Positions 37,301 through 49,281 of a DNA stretch of 64,000 nt are shown piece after piece. The stretch is taken from contig JAMYWO010000197.1 of assembly GCA_024220525.1 (NCBI GenBank), forward strand, positions 1,909-65,908, given 5' to 3'. Below the pieces are notes generated by a model, which searched no databases, was not told where the DNA came from, and was given only the letters and a program-made list of their open reading frames with translations. Origin of the DNA: Cochliopodium minus. Taxonomy: Eukaryota; Discosea; Himatismenida; Cochliopodiidae. Positions within the stretch are counted from its first letter, which is position 1, and each line of letters begins with the position of its first letter. The translations under genes and the position numbers were made by a program.

Positions 37301-40300
37301 TTGTAGCTTGGATGAATGGTCTTTCCATCTTTACCATCAAAGTTAACAATAGATATTCTGCTGATGACTTTAAAGAAGATCTACGTCACGTTATGATCAG
37401 AACAGGTTGCAAAGAAGAAAAAGTTTGCTTCATTTTCGATGAATCCAACGTGTTAGAGTCCAACTTTTTGGAGTTGATGAACACCCTTTTAGCATCTGGT
37501 GATGTTCCTGGTCTTTATGAAGGAGATGAGTACAGTGCGTTGATGCAACAATGTAAAGAAGGTATCTCTAGAAATAACTTGATGATTGATAACGAAGAAG
37601 AAATGTACAAATGGTTCGTTGATAATGTTAGAAAGAACCTGCACGTAGTATTTACTATGAATCCTGCATCTCCAGATTTCCATAACAGATCTGCAACATC
37701 TCCTGCTCTTTTCAATCGTTGTGTTCTTGATTGGTTTGGAGACTGGTCCAACACTGCATTGTTCCAAGTAGGTAGCGAATTTACCAGAAATGTTGATCTT
37801 GATGATACTTCTTATATTGCACCATCCTTCTTTCCTAACCTTGATGATCTTGAATTACCAAAGACCATTACACACCGTGATTCTGTTATCAGCAGTTTGG
37901 TGTACATCCATCAAACCATTAACACTGCCAACAAAGTATTGCTCAAAAGAACTGGAAGACAAAATTATGTTACACCTCGTCACTACTTGGACTTTATCAA
38001 ACAATTTGTGGATCTCGTAAATGAGAAGAGAAACCAACTTGAGGAACAACAACTCCACTTGAATACTGGTTTGAGAAAATTGAAAGAGACTGAAGAACAA
38101 GTAACAAACTTGCAAATATCCCTTAACGAAAAAACCAAAGAATTGAACGAAAAGAAGAGCAGGGCTAATGAAAAACTCAAACAAATGGTTGAAGATCAAC
38201 AGATTGCTGAACAAAAGAAAAGAGCTGCAGAAGAAATGTCCGGAAAATTGGAGATAAAAGACAAAGAAATTATGGAGAAAAAGGAAGTTGCTTATTCAGA
38301 TCTCCAAAAAGCAGAACCAGCTATTGAAGAAGCAAAAAATAGTGTCTCTTCCATCAAGGCTGCTCATCTTCAAGAACTCAGAAACTTGAGACAACCTCCT
38401 CAAATGATTGAAAACGTCATGTCTGCTGTATGTCTTATGCTTGGTAAAGTTACTCCTAATTGGGAAGCTGTCAAGAAAGTGCTCATTGAAAAAGACTTTA
38501 TCACCTCCATTGTCAACTTTGACAGCAACAAAATCAGCGAACAGTTGAGAAATGAATTGGACAAAAAGTACTTGTCAAACCCAGAATTCAATTTCGAAAA
38601 CGCACAAAGAGCATCTAAGGCTTGTGGTCCTTTGGTAAAGTGGATTAGAGCTCAAGTAGAGTATACTCGTATTTTGAACCGTGTTCAACCTTTGAAAGAG
38701 GAGGTTGAAAGATTGGAGAATGCTGCAAAAGATGTAAAAGAACAATTCTCACAAGAAAAGAAAAAGATTGATGAGCTTGAAGAAAAAATTTCCATTTACA
38801 AAGAGGAATATGCAACCCTCATCAGAGAAGCAGAGTTGTTGAAAACTGAAATGGAATTGGTGCAACAAAAAGTTGAGAGATCCCAAAATCTTTTAAAAAA
38901 TCTTTCTTCAGAAAGTATCCGTTGGAATGAACAAAGTAGATCTTTCATTGATCAAATGTCCACCATCGTAGGAGACAATATTTTGAGCAGCGCGTTCCTT
39001 GCATACATCGGATTCTTTGACCAACATTATAGGCGTTCCCTGATGCAACAATGGCAAGACAGATTGACTGAATGCAAAATCAAGTTTAGAGAAAACACAA
39101 GTGTCATTGAATATCTTTCCCATCCAGATGAAAGAATGACTTGGAGAGAAAACTCTTTGCCTGCTGATGATCTTTCAACCGAAAATGCAATCATGTTGAA
39201 GCGTTTCAATCGTTACCCATTGATGATCGATCCATCTGGACAAGCTATCGAATTCTTGATGAATCAATTTGCTGATAAAAAGATTATCAAAACAAGTTTC
39301 TTGGACAGCTCATTCATGAAGAACTTGGAAAGTGCATTGAGATTTGGTTGCCCTATCGTCGTACAAGATGTTGAAAACATTGATCCTGTATTGAATCCTA
39401 TTTTGAACAAGGAAATCAGAAAAACTGGAGGACGTGTTTTGATTACTTTAGGAGATCAAGATGTCGACTTTTCTCCTTCTTTTACCATCTTTCTTACAAC
39501 AAGAGATCAAACCGCACACTTTACCCCCGATCTTTGCTCAAGAGTCACCTTTGTGAACTTTACTGTCACCAGAAGTGGTTTGCAAGCACAATCTCTCAAT
39601 GAGTTGTTAAAGTCTGAGAGACCCGACATTGAACAAAAGAGAACAGACATCCTTAAGCAACAAGGAGAATTCAGAGTAAAATTACGTAGTTTGGAACAAT
39701 CTTTGCTTGATGCTTTGAACAACTCCAAAGGAAAATCCATTCTTGAAGATGACTTGGTGATGAAGACTCTTGAAACACTCAAAAACGATTCCAACCTTGT
39801 AGAGAAGAGAATCGAAGAGTCAAAAGGAGTGATGGAAGAATTATCTAGAACCAGTGTAATTTATGAACCTCTCGCACATGCTTGCAGTTCCATTTACTTT
39901 GCAATTGAACAACTCTCTAGTGTCCACTTCCTTTACCAATATTCCTTAAAATTCTTCTTGGATCTCTTCTATTCCGTTCTCAGCAAAAATTCGAATCTTG
40001 AAGGAGTAAAAGATGAGAAAAAGAGAATCCAAATCCTCACAAATGACATTTTCAACATTACCTACGATCGTGTACAAAGAAGTCTTTTCAATGAACATAA
40101 ATTGACACTTGCTTTGAAATTGTCCACCATCTACTTAAGAGGATCTCCAGATCAAATCGATCAAGATCAACTCGAATTTTTGTTGAGAGGAGGTGAAAAG
40201 ATAGGATTAGAACTCAAAAATAAAAAAGAACTCGTTGAGAAAAGAGCAATCCTTAATGGTACACAAGCTAGATTCCTTGCTGAATTGGTAAAGATTCCTC

Positions 40301-42453
40301 TCTTTTCCAATTTGGAACAACAAATTTTGGATAACGAAGAAGAATGGAGATCTTATTTGTCCCTTTCTAACGCTCCTGTTCCACAATCTTTGAAATTGAA
40401 CTCTGTTCCACAAAATAAGAGTGAAAAGATTGTTCAATCTTTAGCAAATTTACTTTTGGCTAAATGTTTGAGACCTGATAGAGTATTGGCAACTGTATCC
40501 ATTTACATCAACAGTATCTTTGGTGATCAATTCTTGTTTCCTAAAGAACTTCCTTGGGAGAATATTGTTTCCTTGGAACACACCAACTTGAAATCACCAT
40601 TCCTCCTTTGTGCAACACCTGGTTTAGATCCTAGCACAACTGTCGATGATATCTCCTCTAAAACCAAAAACCAATTGAAATCTATTGCTCTCGGATCTGC
40701 TGAAGGTTTTGAAATGGCTGACAAAGCAATTGCACATTGTTCTAAAAATGGTGGATGGGTAATGTTGAAGAACATCCATCTTGCTCCTGCATGGCTCGTC
40801 ACCCTCGAAAAGAAATTACACAATCTCGAGCCTCACCACGACTTTAGATTATTTTTAACCTCTGAAATCCATCCTAAACTTCCTGCCAACTTGTTGAGAC
40901 AATCCAGAATCTTTACCTTTTCTCCTCCTCCTGGAGTCAAAGCCAGCTTGTTGAAGAACTTGAATCAAATTCCTGCTTTGAGAATGGACAAAGAACCTAC
41001 AGAAAGAAGCAGATTACACTTTATGTTGGCATGGTTGCACACTATCGTAACTGAAAGATTGAGATATGCTCCATTGGGATGGTCCAAAACATTCGAATTC
41101 AATGATAGTGATTACAAATGTGCTCTCGAGACTATTGATTACTGGATTGAATCAAAAGCACAAGGAAGAAAACACATTTCCCCTGAAGACATTCCTTGGG
41201 TCGCTATTCGTACCTTGTTGGGACAAACCGTTTATGGAGGTAGAATTGATAACAGAATCGATCAAAGATTGCTTGAATCCTTCCTTGAAAAGTTGTTTAC
41301 CCCTGCCTGCTTCGATACCAACTTTTCTTTGGTACAAACCGATAACTTTACATTGAATGCTCCCGAAGGAAGTACCAAAAAACACTTCCAACAATGGTCC
41401 GAAACTTTACCAAGTACAGAAACTCCTGCATGGTTGGGTCTTCCAGAAAACGCAGAGTTGTTGCTTTTGACAAATAAAGGAAAGGAAGCACTCATCAAAT
41501 TGTTGAAGATGCAATCCATCGAAGATGATATTTCAGATCAAGACGAATCCACCACTGTCGAAGAATCTGAACAAGTTGTTTCATCTGGACAAGAGAGCGA
41601 AGAGCATGATATTCCTAATAGACCTCAATGGATGATTATATTACAAACTGCTGTCGATCAATGGATCAACATCCTCCCTCAACCTTTGAAACTTTTGGAA
41701 GTCAACTCTGAGAACATCAAGAATCCTATGTGGAGATTTTATGAAAGAGAAATCAAATTGGGAAGCGATTTGTTGAACAAATTGAAGAAAGACTTGGGAC
41801 AATTGAGACAAGTTTGCTTTGGAAAACTCAAACAAACCAATTACCTCAGAGAGTTGATTTCCAACATTCAAAAGGGAGAAATACCAAAGAGTTGGGGATC
41901 ATACTACAACATTCCTTCTTCCACTGCCCTCAACATTTGGTTCATCGATGTCGTAAAGAGAATTGAACAGTTGAACAGAATCTCCAAATTAACCAACTAT
42001 GATGACTGCGAAATCTGGTTGGGAGGTCTTTTCAATCCTGATGCTTTTATCACTGCCACAAGACAGAGCGCTGCTCAATCCAATGGATGGTCCCTCGAAA
42101 ACTTGGAGCTCCACGTAGAAATCCTCGATCAAGATCAACCCAAAGTTGATACCAACTCTGCTTCTTTCATTGTTAGAGGATTTAGTTTACAAGGTGCCAG
42201 CTGGGAATATCAGACCAAACATCTTTCCTTTTCAAACGATACCGAAGTCAAGTTGAAACCTTGCCTCTTAAGCTGGAAGAACACCGAAAACCTAACGGAG
42301 GAGAACAGTGAACTAGTAGATCTTCCTGTTTACTTAAATGATACTAGAAATCAGTTGTTGTTCTCTCTTAAACTCTCCAACAAACCATCCACCAATCCTT
42401 CCATCTTTTACCGTAGAGGAGCTGCAATCTTAATTTGGACCCAAGAAATATAA
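28338..42453 (+). CDS. DHC1: Cytoplasmic dynein heavy chain
   Basis: Exons 28338-28821, 28956-29730, 29790-36136, 36194-36535 and 36590-42453 join in frame to 4,603 residues, typical of cytoplasmic dynein 1. P-loops: AAA1 [15 protein letters not shown] (about residue 1,870) with [23 protein letters not shown]2 [11 protein letters not shown] (about 2,160); AAA3 GPPGSGKT (about 2,535, split by an intron after GPPG); AAA4 GVSGGGKT (about 2,875). Two stalk coiled coils (from about 3,140) flank the microtubule-binding domain, which contains [16 protein letters not shown]. The C-terminal domain ends [13 protein letters not shown], and an acidic Ser/Glu insert lies at 41,520-41,610. The motor drives minus-end transport of cargo and the nucleus. 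Codons favour AAC, AAG, AGA and GGA more than neighbouring genes, which suggests high expression. The gene converges on HEATR5, leaving 121 bp. Confidence 0.98.
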
Positions 42454-42574
42454 AAAATTGAATTAAATTAATTATCAAATCAATTTGTTTTAGACTAATT
42501 TGAATGCTTCAAAAATGTAAATACAAAAATCTTTTATAAAATTTGTGAGAAAGGTTTAATTTAAAGTTTTGAAT

Positions 42575-45500
42575 TTATAAGAATTTGTTAAAATCAAGTT
42601 TTTCAACTTTTTCTTTTTTAACATTCACTTTTTTCTTCTTTTCTTCCAATTCTCTAAGTTTCTTTTGCTCCAAAAGTTGCATCTTCCTTACACTCTTCTC
42701 AAAGGAAGTTTTATCCTGCATGGATAACATAGTGACAACGTCTTTAAAAATTAGAGGATGTTTGCCAGCAAGAGAAATTAAGATTTGAACAGAAGAGTTG
42801 TGTTGATTTTCTTCAAAAGTAGATACATTTGGGTTCTCAGTGTTGTATATAGATTCTCTAAGAAGACCGATCAAAGAAGGAATTATGACACAAAGAATGT
42901 TCTTTTTTTTTTCTTCAGTAGAAGCAAGAGAAAGGGCAAAGACGGTGATCTTGACGGACTCGTTCAAGAGAGTTTCTTCTTCTGTTGTTTTGGGAAAAGA
43001 GAAGCGAAATTTGTGTAAGATGTAGATAACTTCAGGACCTGCTTTAGAAAAAACGACTTGGAGAGTTCTTTCAAGTTTCTTATCATTTGGATCAAGAGCA
43101 CTTTTCTGTGCCAAACCAGTGAAAATTTGCAAAGCAACAAGTTGATTCTATAAAAAATAAATTTATTAATTCTTTGAAAAAAAATTTGAATTTTGGGAAG
43201 AGGATTTACTTTTATTACAACAGACTTTAAAGAATCTCTCAATGAATTGGCAAGGTATGTATCTCTTTCAGCTAATTGAGAGGGAATACTGGAAAAAGTA
43301 TCAAACTTGGAAGACAGTATGAACAAAGAAAAGAGAGCAGAAGATACATCTTCCTTGACGGCTTGTGAAAATATGGTGATTGACAAACTGGTCAAAGCAG
43401 AAAGAGATGTGTTTCTCCATTGCTCATTGTCTTTGAGAGTTTCTTGATAAAACTCGGATGATTTGATGAGTGCAGTGAATGATTTGAGGGATTGAGTGTG
43501 GATGTTTTGATGAACACTTGGAAGATTGAAAGAGCAAGAAATAACATGGAAAAGAAAAGTGATGTGTTTTTTAAGCAATGCAGAACTTTCCCATTTGATG
43601 GATTCAAAACTTTGCAAAATATTCAAAACAAGCTCCACTTCTTTCTCAGACAAACCGTTGTGAGAGTTGAAAGATCTTGGTTGTGTAGAATGCCCTTGTG
43701 AAAGACTATTGGGAGATATTTTAAAATTAGGAAGGAGCCCGTCAAGAGGCAAGATGATTTGGGAAAGTAATGTTGAGAAGGTGCTCTCAAATACTGATTG
43801 TTCCTTGAAAAAAGTGCTGTCAATGTTTCCAAGGATCTTTTTGAGGAGAACAACGCTCTTTGCCTTAACATTCGAGGTGCTGTGAACCAAACCATTAGAG
43901 ATCGTAATCAAATCTTCTCCCATTCCTTTCTGAAAAACCAGCTTCAAGTTTTCTTTTTTGCTCAACAAGTTGGAGACAGACACCGTGCTACTTTCTACTT
44001 CATCCCCATGAATTCTGGACAATACACGAAGTCCCATTCCAAAAAGGATATAAAAATCTTGCTCTTGTGTAACTTTATCATAATCAGTGCTTGACAAAAG
44101 AGAGCAAGCAGCATGGTAAATTGATCCCCATCTCTTTTCATAAAAAGGAGTAACCGTGTTGATGTAAGAGGATTCATAAAATGCTCCTTGATAGACCTTT
44201 TTAGCTGTTTTGTCTGCCAAAGAAATTACAACGTAATCTTTCAAAAGATTCATCCAGTTTTGTCTCAATTCAGGAATGGAACTCTCAATACAGCTATAAA
44301 CGGTTTCCTTGTTCACACTTTCCATAGTATAAAGCCTTGCAAAAGTGGTCAATATCGATAACTTTATCAAAGTAGAAGCTTTTGAAGAAAACATTGGATA
44401 AATATTGGTGTTAATTTTTTCGAGTTGATCAATAATAAGCTTTATCAATTTTTGGCATCCAGTTTCTCCATACCTCACGTTGGAACATAGAAATTCCGCC
44501 AAAACTTCGCTCGCTGCAGAAGTTACAGATGGAGAAGGTGGGATACCAGCATTATCAAGAAAACCATTTCTAAATAACAAAATAGAGTTAAATTTCATGA
44601 AAATAAAAAAATAAAGGTTACCTTACTGCAGGTCCAACCTGTCCTTGATATTGCTCTAAAATGTAAGATTTCTCACCCAAAGCATCAGGATCGACAGTCT
44701 TTGAGAAATTTCTCACTATATCACTCAACAAAAAGATACCAACTGTTCTGATAGAGTTGGAAGGGGATGTTGCTGCATTGAATGAAAGGGTGACCAAATC
44801 ACGTAAGTTAAAAACGAGAAAATCAATCTTGGGAACATTTCTGACTTCTCCTTCTTCTAATGGAGGTTGTTTGTTTCTTGCTTCTTCCAAATCAAAGTGT
44901 TCAGGTAAATTATCTTTCAAATCAACTAGTGTTTCAAGCAATTTACGAACACACTCGAGAGTGAAAACCTTTGTTTTCCAAGATGGCAGGAATATATTTT
45001 GTTGATTTTCTTTTTGGTTTTCAGGTTCACTGCTTTGGATTGGTTCATCTCCGCTTTTTTGTTCTCCATCATCCTCTTTGCCTCTCAAGTCACCCAAACC
45101 TAAAATTAAAGTTATTGAAAAGTTTTATTAAAATTAATTCCATAAAGAGATTATTTGGGCCCACCTCCTTTGCTTTTCTTGGGTCTATCTTTGGTGTTGA
45201 AGATTTCTTTGCAGATATCAATGATTCTGGATGGATTCTTTGGAGCATACATTTCAATTAAGGAGCTAATGAGTTTTTTGGATTCATTTTGAATATCACT
45301 ATCTTGGGAACTATCAAGCAATTTAAAAAGCTCCAATTCGAGTTCTAAGCCATAAAATGGAGTTGAATTCATTTGTAATAACTGTCTCAAACAAACCAAA
45401 CTTTCTTTTTTGAGAGAATTGTATCTACTGGTAAGTTTTGGTCGTACAAAAGAGATGATTTCATCTGGTTTGACAATATTTTGGGCAAACAAAATCAAAT

Positions 45501-48500
45501 TTTGATAGAAGAAAATAGCAGAAAGCTGTACTAAAGAATGCTCATTTCTTCTGGACTGTTGTGAAATAGAACTACAAAGAGAGAAAATGGCAGAGTTCGG
45601 CTTTAACTCTGGACCTACAGCACAAATAGTCGCATTTACAATTCTACCAATAGATTGGTACAAAGGAATAGAAGAGACAGAGGAATTGGTAAATATTTGG
45701 TGCACTAACTGAATGGTTGCAAGTGCGTGAGAAGAAAAAGATGGACCAAACGCTTCAATAACTTTCCATAAAGAATCCAAAATCCACAAATGCAAAACCA
45801 AGGTAGTATTGCTGTTTTGTGAAACTCCCAACCTTTGCATCAATGACATGATAGAGCTAAGCCCTCCAGTTTTCATACCGATCAACTTGTGCAAAGATCC
45901 GATGACACAACAAGATCCACTTAAAAGGTTAGGATCTGTGGATGTCTTTAATGTTTGGGAAACTGTCTGTACAATTTGTTGGGTCATTTCCACTCCCTTT
46001 ATTTTGCAAACATAAGATATACACTTTGCAGACCCTCTTCTCAAATCACCTTCCTTTTCGGAAAGCAATCCCTTCAACCAGGTAATCAAGTGGCTAAGAA
46101 ATTGGCTACTTCCGTTTCCAATAAATGAAGGATGTTGGGGAGTTGATTTAATTAGGAATTTTGTGACTCCTGCTAAAACGTTATACAATATTCTCTCCCT
46201 GTCTTGTTCTGGAATATTGTTGTTGGATTGTGTAGTTTTAGTAAAATGGGTGAGTAGTTGTGTTTGTCTGTTTACTCCCTGTTCAACAAATAATGATGCA
46301 AAGCAATTAACAGCTATTTAATCATAAGAAATAATTCAAAAATAAAATAGACAAATGTAAACTTGCCTGCATCTGAACATTGAACAGCCAACGAAAATTT
46401 GGGAGATGTTCTCTCTAAAAAAAAATGTCAAATATTTTGAAATATTCAATAAATAAATTTTACCATCTGTAACTTCTGATCTTAATTGTTCAACATTTTG
46501 GTAGAGTTGAACAGGATAAATCATATTTATTCTATCTATTGATTCTTTTTCAAAGACCAATAAATTGGTATCTTCTTTCTTTTCATCTTCATTGTAAAAA
46601 AACTCCAAATGAGAACTCTTCGCGCCTTCGATGAACTCTCCTGCCAACAATTTAATGAGATTGACAGAAAAAGAAGGAAAAGCAGAGACTGGAACTATTT
46701 CAAAAGTATTATACATGTATCTCTTGTATGTCCAAAACATATCATTTATAGAAGATGAGAATTTAGGGACTATGGACAATGATAGTATGGTCGATCTATT
46801 TAAACAAAATTAATTTTAGCTTGTTGTTTTGATTTTAAAAAAAGTCTTACAAAACTTGGTTGAGAATTTGACTGATACCTTGGACAACTTTTTCTTCTAC
46901 CAAGGATTCCTTACAATGCACCATAAATCTATAAATGGTGGCCAGAGCGTTTGTGTGTCTCTTAAGGTACATAAGAAGATCCTTTTCTGTTTTTATATTT
47001 ACATTGGTGATAAAAGTGGATCTAAACATGCTGAAAAGTAGATCTATCTTATTGCCATCAAGTAAACTCTTTCCGAACATCATTAAACTACCAAACAAAG
47101 CCCAAGCAGAATCAATACAAGTAAGTGAAACTAAAAAAGAATCAATTAAAATGTGAATCAATTAAAAGGAAACAAATTTAATGGTGTTACTTTCTTGGTT
47201 TTGACTTTGGTGAGATAACAAAGAGGAAGAAAGGCTCCAAATATTTTCTAAAAGAGAAGTGGGAAGACCAAATTCTGAAGTTGCTCCTGCTGATAAAAGA
47301 GATGCTACTGCAAGACAATACCCTTGCAAAGAAACCAAATCCTAATCAGGATTTCAAAAATTAAGGTTTAAATAAAAAAAAAAACTTTGAATACATTTTT
47401 GATATCTTTTGATTGTGGTGTTATTTTTTTTGTAATTTCCTCAATATTTTTCACCAATTTTTCACAAATTTCGTTATTTCTAAGTGGTAACTGCTTTGCA
47501 AGAGGTCTGTAGCAAACTGCCGAACCATATTGGATCGTGGGCTGTGGTTGGGTCAAATGACTATTCAATGAATCAATCAACTTTGTGCTCAACTCTTCGA
47601 TACCCTCCCCAATTTCCCCAATTAAATAGCTTTTAATGTCATTAGTAGAATTAAACAAAATTGTTGATAAAAAATTACCAAATTTCGTATAAAATACAAG
47701 TTGAAATCCATTCATTTGTTGCTTTAGAAGCAAGAGCTTTAGTCAATATAACAATAAATCTCTTTTGTCCATTTGCACGCAACAATTTCCCAAGAGCATT
47801 TCTTAGAATATAATTTACACAAGCTCTACTTTGAAGGATAGAACTCTCTGAAGCATAAACATTCTAAATTTTTAAATTTATTTAAAAATCAATAATATAA
47901 AAGTTAAAAATGTCTACCTTTCCTCCATCATTGATCATAAAACCCAAAATGATTTCTGTTATTTTTGGCAATTGTTCTTCTACTTCGAGAGGATCAGAAT
48001 TTTTGAGCAAATTCACAATAGCACTGGAAATCGCACAACGGACAGTAGCTTTGCTTGTTTTTTTGAAAACTTGAGAGCAAAACTGAAGAGAAGTTTCAAT
48101 GTTCCAAGAAGGTGTTGATTTGTTTGTTCCCTTTGGCACATTGATGCTGCTGTTTTGGATTGCAGCAAACAAAACTTTTCCAATAGTAATTTCAATTTCT
48201 TCACGTACATAAAAGTCGTCATCTTCAAGCAACTGAAAAAAAAATTTGTAATTAATTAAAAATGAAAATATTAAAAATGGCAGAATACTCTTTGGCAGAA
48301 TTGGAGGATAGATTCTGTATGTTGTTGTTGAGATGTCCAAATCAAACTTGATAAACATTTTGCTGTTTCCAATCTTATATCTGATTGTTTATGTGATATT
48401 ACATTCTTGACAAGTTTAATTATATCATTATACATATGAAGAAGAGATCTCTCAGTTCCATTTGAGATATCGGTAACAGATTCTAAAGTGGCTCTTATTA

Positions 48501-49126
48501 AAATCTAAATAAAGGAAAAAATTATAATTATGTTCTACTCGACATAAGGGATTTAAAATTTTATTTTACTGGGGAAATCTTTATGAATTTTATGACATGT
48601 GGTAATGCAGAATCTATTGCTGATGCTACTTGTACTCCACATAATAAAAATATTTTTCCAATTGTTTGGATTGCTGATCTATATATATTATAATTAAACA
48701 GAAATTAATTTATTATCTTTTTCGTTTATCCTTTTACACTTTGACTTGATCTGATACTCTTGAATCAGAAAGTGTTATACATTTCTTTATCAATTCTATC
48801 GAAAATCCAGCACCCAATTCTTTTGCGCAAGAAGCTATACAAAATACTATTGGAGGTGTTGCTTCTTGAGATAATATCTCAATAAATAATGAAGATAATG
48901 TATTCGATTCCTTCTCTAATTCTCTCTTTTTTTTTATTGATAATTTCAAATATTATATTCAATATTTTTGGTTTTTATTATTGTTTATTACCTTGTTGAT
49001 GATTTTGATCAAATCATCAAAATTCCATAGTTTTTCAAATTTTTCATGATTATTTGATGATTTTTGTCCATTTTGTATTGTCTTTTTTAAATCATTTAAT
49101 TTAGAAGATAGTGCCTCTTTATCCAT
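42575..49126 (-). CDS. HEATR5: HEATR5/Laa1-family HEAT-repeat protein
   Basis: Fifteen exons (49126-48992, 48925-48738, 48678-48570, 48504-48289, 48232-47918, 47863-47679, 47629-47395, 47341-47191, 47130-46851, 46795-46464, 46414-46367, 46313-45165, 45099-44622, 44569-43210, 43147-42575) join in frame to 1,917 residues, close to human HEATR5 and yeast Laa1 (about 2,000). HEAT helices run throughout. Diagnostic segments include WKTKVFTLECVRKLL, LVTLSFNAATSPSNSIRTVG and YILEQYQGQVGPAVRNGF, matching the conserved HEATR5 core. The family binds the AP-1 adaptor and related coats and recruits them in endosome-Golgi traffic. The C-terminus is a Lys/Glu coiled segment ending KLDFNKFL. The intron from 46366 has a classical GC donor (AG|GCAAGT). 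It is divergent from talin and convergent with dynein. Confidence 0.88.
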
Positions 49127-49281
49127 TCTTATTACAACAAATTTTTTTTTTTAATTTATCTGATTTGAAGAATTTAATAAAAAAAAAATTTATATCCTTT
49201 CAAATAGTGTAAAGAAAAAATTTTTTTTATACTTTCTTATTGATTATATATTATGATTTCTCTTTTCGAAGCAGATTTCAA
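49127..49281. promoter_or_regulatory. Shared divergent promoter region of HEATR5 and talin
   Basis: Only 155 bp separate the two start codons, which point away from each other. The interval is A/T-rich with an A-run near 49181-49190 and a T-run near 49141-49153. Both 5' UTRs and both promoters must lie here or within first exons. No specific binding site can be named. Confidence 0.6.
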
